This document shows positions 18,601-26,811 of a stretch of DNA of 64,000 nt, piece by piece. The notes under the pieces were generated by a model. That model saw only the letters and a program-made list of their open reading frames with translations. It made no database searches and was not told the DNA's origin. The stretch's first letter is position 1. Each line of letters starts with the position of its first letter. The position numbers and the translations under genes are program-made. Origin of the DNA: Janibacter cremeus (GTDB taxonomy: Bacteria; Actinomycetota; Actinomycetes; Actinomycetales; Dermatophilaceae); contig NZ_JACCAE010000001.1 of assembly GCF_013409205.1 (NCBI RefSeq), positions 1,116,001-1,180,000 of the forward strand. The letters are read 5' to 3'.

Positions 18601-18851
18601 AGTTCGGCACTCTCGCTTAGGAAGCCATAACCAGGATGCAGCATCGTACAGCCAGTTTGGACTGCTGCCTGCACTAGCGCGTCTGCATCTAGGTATCCTG
18701 CGACGCCAGCCTTTGGCAGGAGCACTGAGCTCTCAGTTGCACTTGCCGATTCCTCGGATACGTGAACCCGCTGTGCGGACCATCCTAGCGAACGCACTGC
18801 CTGCTCGATTCGCACCGCCACTTCACCACGGTTAGCCACAAGGACCTTCAC
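15654..18851 (-). CDS. Single-chain biotin-dependent acyl-CoA carboxylase
   Basis: This 1065-residue protein joins all three parts of an acyl-CoA carboxylase. Residues 1-450 are biotin carboxylase (KASAGGGGRGMRAV for ATP, FIEVNPRLQVEHTVTE for catalysis). Residues about 465-535 are the biotin carrier with ESMKMEHP. The rest is carboxyltransferase, with GDGIVTGLAKINGAEF, EGGGGRPGD and IDSEAADKMARFLQLCD. Actinobacteria usually split these into AccA-like and AccD-like chains; single-chain forms are known but less common. The substrate (acetyl-, propionyl- or longer acyl-CoA) is not readable. GTG at 18851 is preferred for its GGAGAGG site at 7 bp. The divergent TetR gene and paired operators suggest local control. 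Confidence 0.88.
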   Translation of the reverse strand: MKVLVANRGEVAVRIEQAVRSLGWSAQRVHVSEESASATESSVLLPKAGVAGYLDADALVQAAVQTGCTMLHPGYGFLSESAELAGACADNDIIFVGPSIKDLKLFGDKSSARAHAVSVDVPVLAATTSPTSLQEAEQFLRAHSAGCMVKASAGGGGRGMRAVTDLAGLSEAFERCRSEARRAFGDDSVYVEELMPRAKHLEVQILGDGMGQVVSLGERECSIQRRHQKLVEWAPSPVLNSHQRDALSRAAVALMAPLEYRGLGTVEFLVDPDTLAAGAEFTFVFIEVNPRLQVEHTVTEQVTGLDLVASQLRVAVGESLDDLSLEGGSSPVQDTFAIQARVNAEHTVGAVTTAATGTVTDFVVPAEARVDTYARPGLVVDGTFDSLLAKVVTRTQGSFAEAAADAVSALSELVISGVDTNVDLLRSVLTHEEFISGQATTSFLDEHESVSGQFEAAGDPSQVTAAFAAAVVSVDVRPGQAIGPGTALVTLESMKMEHPLTAGVSGTVDQVRVAVGDQVRVGQVIAEITVHAGNYGEEELSDQVDLDYVRPDLEELLRRRAAVTDEARPEAMAKRHRTGHRSARENISALVDDDSFLEFGALPVAAQRSRRDMQDLIARTPGDGIVTGLAKINGAEFGSEVSEAAVLAYDYTVLAGTQGYFNHKKTDRILSIAKQKKVPIVFFAEGGGGRPGDTDVNHVLGSGLNVTTFTMMGSLSGVVPTIGVLTGRCFAGNAALLGCCDVIIGTRDSNLGMAGPAMIEGGGLGRFTPEEVGPMDVQGPNGVVDIVVEDDEEAVLAAQRYLSYFQGPVSQWSFSDQRRLRHLIPENRKAIYNIREVIDNLVDEGSVLELRREFGIGAVTALVRVEGKPMGLVANNPAHLGGAIDSEAADKMARFLQLCDAHGLPVVSLCDTPGFMVGPESEGTATVRHFSRLFVISAHLRIPMITVILRKGYGLGAQAMAAGGFLEPLTTIAWPTGEFGPMGLEGAVQLAYSKELAAIADDGERDRRYRQHLDELYDAGKAINSAMKQDFDEVIDPAETRRWVASTLRSFPTYEGEATRYVDTW

Positions 18852-18873
18852 AGGGAGACCTCTCCAGAAATTC

Positions 18874-18925
18874 GTTGACATCAGTGTCAACGCAATAGTT
18901 GCACTGGATTGGCACTCGTGTCAAC
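18874..18925. promoter_or_regulatory. Paired operator between carboxylase and TetR genes
   Basis: Site 1 at 18874-18891 is the perfect palindrome GTTGACA-TCAG-TGTCAAC. Site 2 at 18908-18925 is a looser copy, ATTGGCACTCGTGTCAAC. Their centres are 34 bp apart. They fill the gap between the divergent starts, a typical place for a TetR operator. Confidence 0.7.
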
Positions 18926-18946
18926 AGGTCCGATAGTCTGACCCCC

Positions 18947-19618
18947 GTGAAGAACGGATGGGCGACGCGTGTCGCGCACGATCGGCAAGGCTCCGCCCGC
19001 CGCGACGAGTTGTTGGCCGCTGCCCGGGCTGCCTTCGCCAAGCAAGGCTTCGGCGCCACGAACGTCTCCGACATCACCGATGAGGCAGGCGTCAGCCGTG
19101 CGACCTTCTACGTCTACTTCGCCTCCAAGCAGGACGTCTTCGCCGCTCTCGCTAAACAGGTGCGCGACACCTTCTTGGCCGCGCAGTCGATCGACGGACT
19201 GGAGCATGACGACGTGGTCGCAGTGCTGCGCGTAACCTCCGAGGCTTCGCTGCGCGCCGTGGTCCATAACCTCGAGCTCATGCGGATACTTGATCACCAG
19301 GCGCTCTCCGACAACGAGATCCGAATCTTGTGGGCGGGTATCCGACGACGATCGGTTCGCAGAACCGCGAAGTACTATGACCGGCTCAAAGCCTCAGGGA
19401 TCGTCCAACCGGCAGCAGACACGGAGGCTGTCGCCCAGATGGCGGCCGGCATGAATGAAATGTATGCACCCGCAATCCGTGACGGGTCGACATCGGTCAG
19501 TTATGCACTAACCCAGATCCTCGCCCTTACGGGCTCCGCATTGGGGTTAGGCATAATAGTTGAAAGAGACGCAACAAAGGAAGCCGAAAACAAGCACGGC
19601 ACCACGTTTGATCAGTAG
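18947..19618 (+). CDS. TetR-family regulator, likely local repressor of the carboxylase
   Basis: This 223-residue protein has an N-terminal TetR DNA-binding domain: LLAAARAAFAKQGFGATNVS, then ITDEAGVSRATFYVYFASKQ. An all-helical ligand domain follows. The GTG at 18947 leaves a normal length of N-terminal arm and sits close to the operators. It is divergent from the fused carboxylase and 16 bp before the histidine phosphatase gene. Control of both by an acyl-CoA ligand is inferred. Confidence 0.9.
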   Translation: MKNGWATRVAHDRQGSARRDELLAAARAAFAKQGFGATNVSDITDEAGVSRATFYVYFASKQDVFAALAKQVRDTFLAAQSIDGLEHDDVVAVLRVTSEASLRAVVHNLELMRILDHQALSDNEIRILWAGIRRRSVRRTAKYYDRLKASGIVQPAADTEAVAQMAAGMNEMYAPAIRDGSTSVSYALTQILALTGSALGLGIIVERDATKEAENKHGTTFDQ

Positions 19619-19634
19619 GAAGGCTAGGACACCG

Positions 19635-20270
19635 ATGGGCTCGATCCGACTTGTCCGTCACGCACAAGCGTCCTTCGGCGCCGACGACTATGATGTGCTC
19701 TCACTCAGAGGGCACAAGCAGGCCGAAATCCTGCGCAAGCATTGGGCCACCCCTTCGCTACCTCGTTCACTTTGGGCTGCAACCGGCACCTTGCGCCGTC
19801 AGATGAACACCGCGCGAACGGCACTGCACAGTCTCAACGTCGTCGAAGACGAACGATGGAACGAGTTCGATGAAGCCAGCCTACTGTCGTGGCTGCCACC
19901 CAAGCGGCACGACCTATCAACCCAGCAATTCCAAGTGAGGCTCAACCTCGCGCTGAGCGAATGGATAGCCAAAGGTGCCGACAGCCACGGTGAGAGCTTC
20001 ATCGGGTTTCAGGACCGGGTGCTTGCCGGATTCGAGGACGCAACCACACAAGCAGGCTCAGGCAGTGTCGCGACCATCTTTTCCTCCGCTGGACCCATCG
20101 CGCTCGTCGCTTCCCATCTGCTGAGCGGCGACGCCAGCCTCTTCTTGCGCCTCAACGACGTCCTGATAAACGCTAGCATCACGACCGTGATCGTCGGCCG
20201 CACTGGACCACGGCTCCTCACCTTCAACGACCACGGCCACCTACCCAAAAGTCATGTCACCTTCCGCTGA
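19635..20270 (+). CDS. Histidine phosphatase-family protein
   Basis: This 211-residue protein begins with the phosphohistidine motif as IRLVRHAQASFG; the common form is RHG or RHA. It has GTLRRQMNTA in place of the usual ARxxxTA region. The second catalytic His is not obvious: FSSAGPIALVA stands where many relatives have SHGG. Catalytic activity is therefore uncertain. The neighbourhood suggests a role linked to acyl-CoA or phosphorylated intermediates, which is only inference. Confidence 0.8.
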   Translation: MGSIRLVRHAQASFGADDYDVLSLRGHKQAEILRKHWATPSLPRSLWAATGTLRRQMNTARTALHSLNVVEDERWNEFDEASLLSWLPPKRHDLSTQQFQVRLNLALSEWIAKGADSHGESFIGFQDRVLAGFEDATTQAGSGSVATIFSSAGPIALVASHLLSGDASLFLRLNDVLINASITTVIVGRTGPRLLTFNDHGHLPKSHVTFR

Positions 20271-20289
20271 CGTGAGTGATTCCAGTATC

Positions 20290-20690
20290 GATGGGCACGA
20301 CTTTGCGTGTGTCCGAGTGGATGATCGTCCCCGAGTCGGTCCTCTTTCCGAGCCGGCTGTCGATTGCCATCCCAAACGCGTTCGTCACCAGTGCCGCCGT
20401 GGGTGAGGAGTCGATCAGCCGACTACTCGGCGCGAGTAGGTGTCCAAGATGGCGCAGCAGTAGATCTTGCCTTCGCGAGTCGAATGCTCCGTGGGGGCAC
20501 CTCCTGCGCGTGAACCGCCCCATCGTGTCCGGGACATTCTAGTTTGAGACTCCCGGGTTTCTGGGCCTGGTGGTGAACGTAGTGAGCCTGCTCGGCCTGA
20601 ACGGGGGTGAGGTCGTCGCAGTACTTGTGCGGTCGGCGGCGGTTGTACCAGTCGACCCAGCGGTGGCGATCTCGGGGGCGTCGAAGCCTT
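20290..20690 (-). pseudogene. Two IS3-family OrfB fragments
   Basis: The minus strand first shows the C-terminal piece HRWVDWYNRRRPHKYCDD and then PVQAEQAHYVHH (about 20535-20675). It then shows a catalytic-core piece TEHSTREGKIYCCAILDTYS and, after a frame change, LIDSSPTAALVTNAFGMAID and IIHSD (about 20310-20490). The core piece following the C-terminal piece is the wrong order for one gene, so these are fragments of at least two elements. Confidence 0.75.
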
Positions 20691-20693
20691 CCA

Positions 20694-22113
20694 GGTCAAG
20701 TCCCCGGTAGTGGTGTAGCGCTGCGTGATCCTTCGGGGTGGGGTTAGGCGGTCAGGGCGGGCATGGTTTCGGCTCCGATCTCGGGGTCGGTGGTGGTGAT
20801 GAGAGTGACGCGGCAGCGGGCCAGGACGTCGAGGCCGAGGTAGCGCCGTCCTTCGGCCCATTCGTCGGTCTGTTCGGCCAGGACGGCTCCGACCAGACGC
20901 ACGATGGCGTTGCGGTTGGGGAAGATCCCAACGGAGTCGGTCCGGCGTCGGATCTCGCGGTTGAGGCGCTCCTGGGGGTTGTTCGACCAGATCTGGGTCC
21001 ACACGTCCTTGGGGAAGGCTGTGAACGCGAGGATGTCCTCCCGCGCGCCGGCGAGGTGCTCGGCCACCTGTGGGAGCTTCTCGTCGACGTACTCGATGAG
21101 CCGGTCGAACTGGGCCTGCACGCTGGGTGCGTCGGGCTGGTCATAGACACTGTGCAGCATCGCCTTGACGGCCGGCCACATCGACTTGGGCGTGACGTCC
21201 ATCAGGTTCGCGGAGTAGTGGGTGCGGCATCGCTGCCACGCGGCGCCGGTCAGGTTCGCCGCGATCGCTTCCTTCAACCCTTGGTGGGCGTCGGAGGTGA
21301 CCAGACGTACCCCGGTCAGGCCGCGGGCGGTCAGGTCGGCGAAGAACTCGTTCCATGCGGACCCGGTCTCGGAAGTGGCCACGCGCAGTCCGAGGACTTC
21401 GCGGTGCCCGTCGGCGTTGACCCCGGTCGCGAGCAGTACCGAGGTGGCGACCACGCGCCCGCCCTCGCGGACCTTCATCGTCAGCGCGTCGGCGGCGACG
21501 AAGGTGAACGGTCCCGCCTCGTCAAGGGGGCGGTGGCGGAAGTCCTCGACGATCTGGTCCAGGTCGGCCGCCATCCTGCTGACCTGCGACTTGGACAGGG
21601 AGTTGATGCCGAGGGTCTTGACGAGCTTGTCCATGCGGCGGGTGCTGACGCCGGCGAGGTAGCAGTCGGCGACGACGGTGATCATCGCCGACTCGGCCCG
21701 CTTGCGGCGCTCGAGCAGCCACTCGGGGAAGTAGCTGCCGGTGCGCAGCTTCGGGATGGCGACGTCGACGGTCCCCACGCGGGTGTCCAGGTCGCGGTGG
21801 CGGTACCCGTTGCGCTGCGCCGAGCGGCCCGGTGTGGGGCGGCCGTACTCGGCGCCGACGACGGCGTCGGCGTCCGCGGACAGCAGCGCGTTGATCATCG
21901 TCTGCAACAGCGAACGCATCAGATCCGGGCTTGCTTCGGTCAGGGCTTCACTCAGCAGGCCCGCAGGGTCGACAATGTGTGGTGCGGTCATCGTGATGAC
22001 TCCGTTCGAGGATTCGGTAGAAGGTTGACTCGAAGGATCACACGGTGGCCGCACCTATGCCCTCAGGGGCACCTAGTCTGCCACCGCGCTACACCACTAT
22101 GCGGGACTCAACT
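20694..22113 (-). mobile_element. IS256-family element, copy 1
   Basis: The 1420-bp element has imperfect terminal repeats. The left end begins GGTCAAGTCCCCGGTAGTGG; the right end, read inward, begins AGTTGAGTCCCGCATAGTGG. It is flanked by the 8-bp duplication GCCTTCCA (20686-20693 and 22114-22121), so it transposed here on its own. Confidence 0.93.
20744..21991 (-). CDS. IS256-family (Mutator) transposase, copy 1
   Basis: This 415-residue intact DDE transposase has NGYRHRDLDTRVGTVDVAIP near the N-terminus. FVAADALTMKVREG carries the first Asp, VTSDAHQGLKEAIAANL the second, and NNPQERLNREIRRRTDSVGI the Glu region. The start ATG at 21991 follows CGGAG. Its sequence equals that of the copy at 25479-26726, so both moved recently. 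Confidence 0.97.
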   Translation of the reverse strand: MTAPHIVDPAGLLSEALTEASPDLMRSLLQTMINALLSADADAVVGAEYGRPTPGRSAQRNGYRHRDLDTRVGTVDVAIPKLRTGSYFPEWLLERRKRAESAMITVVADCYLAGVSTRRMDKLVKTLGINSLSKSQVSRMAADLDQIVEDFRHRPLDEAGPFTFVAADALTMKVREGGRVVATSVLLATGVNADGHREVLGLRVATSETGSAWNEFFADLTARGLTGVRLVTSDAHQGLKEAIAANLTGAAWQRCRTHYSANLMDVTPKSMWPAVKAMLHSVYDQPDAPSVQAQFDRLIEYVDEKLPQVAEHLAGAREDILAFTAFPKDVWTQIWSNNPQERLNREIRRRTDSVGIFPNRNAIVRLVGAVLAEQTDEWAEGRRYLGLDVLARCRVTLITTTDPEIGAETMPALTA

Positions 22114-22155
22114 GCCTTCCACGGTCGCTGTCGCTCCTGACTTCTGCCATTTGCC

Positions 22156-23213
22156 TTAGTGCCTGAAGTCGTTGCCCTGGATGTCGTCGATGATGGCTTG
22201 CTTTTCGGCAGGGACATCGGGCGGGAAGGTCTGCTGGGAGCCGTTGATCGCGACGGTCGCTGAGCGCAGTGGCCGAAGTTGACGCAGTACGTTGCGGATG
22301 GCCAGTCCGGAGCGGTTGTGGACCTCGCGGCTGAGGGCCAAAGCGGTGAACACGATGGTCAGGTGCGCTTCGATCGCTTCACGGGTGTGGCTGAAGATTG
22401 GCCGGGCACGCAGGTCGGTCTTGCTCATCCGGAACGAGGCCTCGACCTGCCACAACGAGTGGTAACTGGCGATGACCTCACCAGCGGGCATCACCTCGAC
22501 GGGGATGTTGCTGACGTACCCCTTCAAGCCCACGAGCCGGGAGGCCTGGTCCAGGACGCGGTTGCCGCCGGTGGTCTTGACGAATCTGGGTGGGCGGGAG
22601 GCCTTCTCGCCGGCGATGACGGCCTTGGCGCGGTTCTCCTGCAACGTCAACGTCTTCCGGTCGCGCACGGCTCGCTTGCGGGAGTAGGCCCACACCGCCC
22701 GCCACGACCCCGGGTGCCCGGCCGGGTTCCAGATCGGTTCGGCACGCTTGGCCGAATCGTTCTCAGCGCGAGCTGCGCTCGTGGCTCGCTTGGGAGTGAT
22801 GGTGGGGGTGCCGCCCTGCACGGAGTGCTTGGGGGAGCGATGACCTGCCCATCAGCGAACGCGTCGCCGTGCCAGCGGAAGTGGGACGGCAAGTCCCCCG
22901 GCGCCTTGACCGCTCGGGAGCCGACGATGAACCGCAGGCCGGCCTCATCCAAAGCGGTCAGGTTCGCCGTCGACAGCATCCCGGCATCGGCCACGACGAC
23001 CATGTCGCTCAGCCCGTGCCGGGCCTGGAACTGCTGGACGATGGGGATGATCGTTGTGGTTTCGGCCTTGTTGCCCTCGTAGCAGCCGATCTCCAGGGGG
23101 AAGCCGTTGCGGTCGACCAGCAGCCCGACCACGACCTGCGGGTCCACCCGTCGCTCCTTGCTGAAACCAACCTTGCGCAACTCGTCCTCGTGCTCTGCCT
23201 CGAAGTACAAAGT
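22156..23213 (-). pseudogene. IS1634-family transposase, 3' exon (frameshifted)
   Basis: The minus strand continues an IS1634-type transposase from TLYFEAEHEDELRKVGFSKE to the end (ASYHSLWQVEASFRMSKTDL, FTALALSREV). The catalytic region GLLVDRNGFPLEIGCYEGNK is present. At about 22830 the frame changes inside a run of C residues (between DGQVIAPP and HSVQGGTPTITP), so the product is broken even after intron removal. The 5' exon lies at 26812-27351, beyond the group II intron. Confidence 0.88.
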
Positions 23214-23276
23214 GTTGGGTCGGTCCGGGGGCCGGTGGCGGCATTGCTGCTGCTCCGTTTCCCCGGACCGCCCGCC

Positions 23277-23310
23277 GAACCCGCCGTGCGCCTTTCAACG
23301 CAACGGGCTC
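23277..23310 (-). ncRNA. Group II intron domain V
   Basis: The 34-nt element starts GAGCCCGTTGCG, has a TTGAAAGG loop region, and ends CGCACGGCGGGTTC. The AGC triad and the paired GAGCC...GGTTC ends match the catalytic domain V. Domain VI follows between it and the 3' splice site. Confidence 0.9.
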
Positions 23311-23327
23311 TCCACGAGGTGTCGCCG

Positions 23328-24788
23328 TCAGGCGGCCGTGGCCGGATCGTAGGGACTGGGGATCCTGTTCCCGCGGTATAGGTACCGTCGCACCCGCACT
23401 TTCGTGGGGTCGAACAGGACCACATCGTTGGTCGCGATGGGTTTCCAGCTGCCGTTGTGGCGGCGGAGCCATCGTTTGACCTTCGACCAGTTCCAGCGGT
23501 GCTGCTCGCGTTGCCAAGCCACGAAGCGTCTCCAGGTGAAGTACCGCAGAAAACTGAATCGTCGCCCGGCGATAGCGTGGCGGAAGTAGGACGTCCACCC
23601 GCGCAGCGCCGCGTTGACCTCGATGATCACGTCCGTCATGGGCCGTGGTGACCGGCGAGGGGTCAGAGCGCGGATGGTCTGCTTGATCTTCGCGAACGCC
23701 TTGTCGCTGATGAAGACCATGCAGCACCACTTGCCGCCTCCTCGGCGTTTCCTCCACTGGATGTGGAAGCCGAGGAAGTCGATCCCTTCGCGTAGGTGCG
23801 TGACGCGGGTCTTGGCCTCAGAAAGCCTCAGCCCGATCCCGGCCAGCACCTCGGCGGCCTGTTCTTTCAGGGCCAGGGCGTCATCCTTGCTGCCGTTGGT
23901 CATGATGACGAAGTCGTCCGCGTAGCGCACGATCCGCCAGTTGCCCAACCCGTGGTAGCGACGTTTGGCGCGTGCAGCCTGGGTTGACTGGTCGCCTCCC
24001 GCAGCCCATGGGGCCATGATCGCCTCGTCCAGCACGGACAAGGCGATGTTGGCCAGCAGCGGTGAGATGATCCCGCCTTGCGGCGTCCCTTCACTGGTCG
24101 TGGCTTGCAGGCCGAGTTCGTCAAGAACTCCGGCCTTGAGGAACGCCCGGACCAATGCCACGGTCTTCTTGTCCTTGATCCGCTCCCGCACCAGTGCCAG
24201 CAGGGCAGTGTGGTCGATGTGGTCGAAACATCCTTCGATGTCTGCGTCCAACACCCACCGGTACCCGCTGGTGGCGTAGTGGTGGATCTCGGCGACCGCG
24301 TCATGGGCGCGCCGCTTGGGTCGGAACCCGTAGGAGACCGGCTGGAAGTCGGCCTCAAAGATCGGTTCCAGCACCATCCTCAAGGACTGCTGCACGACCC
24401 GGTCGGTCACGGTCGGGATCCCCAGCGGACGCGACTTGCCGCCCGGCTTGGGGAGTAGCACCCGCCGCACCGGCGAGGGCCGATACGTGCCGTCCTTCAG
24501 GCTCGCGGCGACCCCATTCAGGAACTCCGCGACCTCGCCCCGCGCGGCGATCTGACGCACAGTGACGCCGTCGACCCCCGCGGTGCGAGCCCCTTTGTTG
24601 CGTGCCACGTGCTGCCAGGCCACCCGCAGGTAGTCCGGGTGTGACACGAGGTTGAACAAGTCCCCGAACCGCTCGTCGCGGTCGGTCTTGGCCCACCGGT
24701 GATACTTGATCTGCGTCCGCGCTACCCGCTCCCTGACAGCGTCCATCAAGGCCCGAGCGTCGGAGTTCACCAACGCCTCTTGCGCCAT
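23328..24788 (-). CDS. ltrA: Group II intron reverse transcriptase/maturase
   Basis: This 486-residue intron-encoded protein has RT blocks RRVLLPKPGGKSRPLGIPTV, SYGFRPKRRAHDAV, DADIEGCFDHIDH, GTPQGGIISPLLANIAL and the catalytic box RYADDFVIM. A maturase/thumb region (ALRGWTSYFRHA) follows. No HNH endonuclease domain with CxxC pairs is visible at the C-terminus, so it is an En-minus type. The ATG at 24788 has a strong GGAGG site. It lies inside the intron and ends 18 bp before domain V. Confidence 0.96.
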   Translation of the reverse strand: MAQEALVNSDARALMDAVRERVARTQIKYHRWAKTDRDERFGDLFNLVSHPDYLRVAWQHVARNKGARTAGVDGVTVRQIAARGEVAEFLNGVAASLKDGTYRPSPVRRVLLPKPGGKSRPLGIPTVTDRVVQQSLRMVLEPIFEADFQPVSYGFRPKRRAHDAVAEIHHYATSGYRWVLDADIEGCFDHIDHTALLALVRERIKDKKTVALVRAFLKAGVLDELGLQATTSEGTPQGGIISPLLANIALSVLDEAIMAPWAAGGDQSTQAARAKRRYHGLGNWRIVRYADDFVIMTNGSKDDALALKEQAAEVLAGIGLRLSEAKTRVTHLREGIDFLGFHIQWRKRRGGGKWCCMVFISDKAFAKIKQTIRALTPRRSPRPMTDVIIEVNAALRGWTSYFRHAIAGRRFSFLRYFTWRRFVAWQREQHRWNWSKVKRWLRRHNGSWKPIATNDVVLFDPTKVRVRRYLYRGNRIPSPYDPATAA

Positions 24789-25356
24789 CGCAGTACCTCC
24801 TATCCATCTCGCTGCCGCCCTTCCCGATGTGTCCGGCTCTCCCGGACTCGCAGTACTACGGCGACTCCGCCAGCCCCCGCGCCGATCGGCAGGCGACGCA
24901 CCCAGCCCCCCGGCCCGCGCTGGCTGCACGGCCGACAGGGCAGGCCCGGGGACCTTCCCGTGTTCACTTGCTGTCCGCTGACCGAAGGAGGCACCCGGCT
25001 ATCTGCCTGCAGCACTCATCGGCGACTACTCCGTAGTCCTTCACCGCCGACCCAACCCGGGACATGCAACTCGTGCCCCGGGCGGTCCACCGCCCGTCAC
25101 TCCGGCAAGTGGCTGGCCGCGCCCGCCCCATATCCACTGGGTTCGAGGCGGTAATACGTCAAGACAGGTGATGACACCGGTTCCTCGCGTATACCTCTCC
25201 GGCTTGCTCGCCGCGCCCACGCCATCCAACGGTGCTGACGCGACACGGCTTTGTCGGGGCTGCTCCCGCCCTCCCGCACGTCCCTGCGATCAGGCTGCCC
25301 CCAGCTACGGACCCCCTGCTACGGCAGGGAATCAGGCAAAGGTCTCTCACCTCCAC

Positions 25357-26776
25357 AGTTGAGTCCCGCATAGTGGTGTAGCGCGGTGGCAGACTAGGTG
25401 CCCCTGAGGGCATAGGTGCGGCCACCGTGTGATCCTTCGAGTCAACCTTCTACCGAATCCTCGAACGGAGTCATCACGATGACCGCACCACACATTGTCG
25501 ACCCTGCGGGCCTGCTGAGTGAAGCCCTGACCGAAGCAAGCCCGGATCTGATGCGTTCGCTGTTGCAGACGATGATCAACGCGCTGCTGTCCGCGGACGC
25601 CGACGCCGTCGTCGGCGCCGAGTACGGCCGCCCCACACCGGGCCGCTCGGCGCAGCGCAACGGGTACCGCCACCGCGACCTGGACACCCGCGTGGGGACC
25701 GTCGACGTCGCCATCCCGAAGCTGCGCACCGGCAGCTACTTCCCCGAGTGGCTGCTCGAGCGCCGCAAGCGGGCCGAGTCGGCGATGATCACCGTCGTCG
25801 CCGACTGCTACCTCGCCGGCGTCAGCACCCGCCGCATGGACAAGCTCGTCAAGACCCTCGGCATCAACTCCCTGTCCAAGTCGCAGGTCAGCAGGATGGC
25901 GGCCGACCTGGACCAGATCGTCGAGGACTTCCGCCACCGCCCCCTTGACGAGGCGGGACCGTTCACCTTCGTCGCCGCCGACGCGCTGACGATGAAGGTC
26001 CGCGAGGGCGGGCGCGTGGTCGCCACCTCGGTACTGCTCGCGACCGGGGTCAACGCCGACGGGCACCGCGAAGTCCTCGGACTGCGCGTGGCCACTTCCG
26101 AGACCGGGTCCGCATGGAACGAGTTCTTCGCCGACCTGACCGCCCGCGGCCTGACCGGGGTACGTCTGGTCACCTCCGACGCCCACCAAGGGTTGAAGGA
26201 AGCGATCGCGGCGAACCTGACCGGCGCCGCGTGGCAGCGATGCCGCACCCACTACTCCGCGAACCTGATGGACGTCACGCCCAAGTCGATGTGGCCGGCC
26301 GTCAAGGCGATGCTGCACAGTGTCTATGACCAGCCCGACGCACCCAGCGTGCAGGCCCAGTTCGACCGGCTCATCGAGTACGTCGACGAGAAGCTCCCAC
26401 AGGTGGCCGAGCACCTCGCCGGCGCGCGGGAGGACATCCTCGCGTTCACAGCCTTCCCCAAGGACGTGTGGACCCAGATCTGGTCGAACAACCCCCAGGA
26501 GCGCCTCAACCGCGAGATCCGACGCCGGACCGACTCCGTTGGGATCTTCCCCAACCGCAACGCCATCGTGCGTCTGGTCGGAGCCGTCCTGGCCGAACAG
26601 ACCGACGAATGGGCCGAAGGACGGCGCTACCTCGGCCTCGACGTCCTGGCCCGCTGCCGCGTCACTCTCATCACCACCACCGACCCCGAGATCGGAGCCG
26701 AAACCATGCCCGCCCTGACCGCCTAACCCCACCCCGAAGGATCACGCAGCGCTACACCACTACCGGGGACTTGACC
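25357..26776 (+). mobile_element. IS256-family element, copy 2, inside the group II intron
   Basis: This is the same 1420-bp element as copy 1, inverted. The 8-bp duplication ACCTCCAC (25349-25356 and 26777-26784) marks an independent insertion. The insertion falls 27-35 nt from the intron 5' end and should disrupt its domain I. Confidence 0.93.
25479..26726 (+). CDS. IS256-family (Mutator) transposase, copy 2
   Basis: This 415-residue intact transposase is identical in protein sequence to the copy at 20744-21991, with the same catalytic blocks and start context. It is transcribed against the host intron. Two identical inverted copies give a substrate for inversion of the 3.2 kb between them. 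Confidence 0.97.
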   Translation: MTAPHIVDPAGLLSEALTEASPDLMRSLLQTMINALLSADADAVVGAEYGRPTPGRSAQRNGYRHRDLDTRVGTVDVAIPKLRTGSYFPEWLLERRKRAESAMITVVADCYLAGVSTRRMDKLVKTLGINSLSKSQVSRMAADLDQIVEDFRHRPLDEAGPFTFVAADALTMKVREGGRVVATSVLLATGVNADGHREVLGLRVATSETGSAWNEFFADLTARGLTGVRLVTSDAHQGLKEAIAANLTGAAWQRCRTHYSANLMDVTPKSMWPAVKAMLHSVYDQPDAPSVQAQFDRLIEYVDEKLPQVAEHLAGAREDILAFTAFPKDVWTQIWSNNPQERLNREIRRRTDSVGIFPNRNAIVRLVGAVLAEQTDEWAEGRRYLGLDVLARCRVTLITTTDPEIGAETMPALTA

Positions 26777-26811
26777 ACCTCCACTCGAACAACAAGCGCC
26801 TCACGGCGCAC

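Larger units (their letters stand above)
23214..26811 (-). mobile_element. Group II intron interrupting the IS1634 transposase
   Basis: On the minus strand the intron begins GTGCGCC, right after exon codons for SLCLYDVT, and ends CCGACCCAAC before ACTTTGTACTTC. Joining the exons restores SLCLYDVT-TLYFEAEHE, the normal transposase sequence. The intron carries a maturase gene and a canonical domain V. The IS256 copy 2 lies inside it; without that element and one target repeat the intron is about 2.17 kb. Domain I occupies 24789-25356, which has no protein gene. Confidence 0.92.

Noticed and set aside
23328..24788. Reverse transcriptase as part of a retron or defence system
   Set aside because: Intron domain V, exon continuity and the maturase layout show it is a group II intron protein.
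20694..26776. The two inverted IS256 copies as ends of a composite transposon carrying the intron
   Set aside because: Each copy has its own complete 8-bp duplication and the outermost flanks do not match, so they inserted separately.
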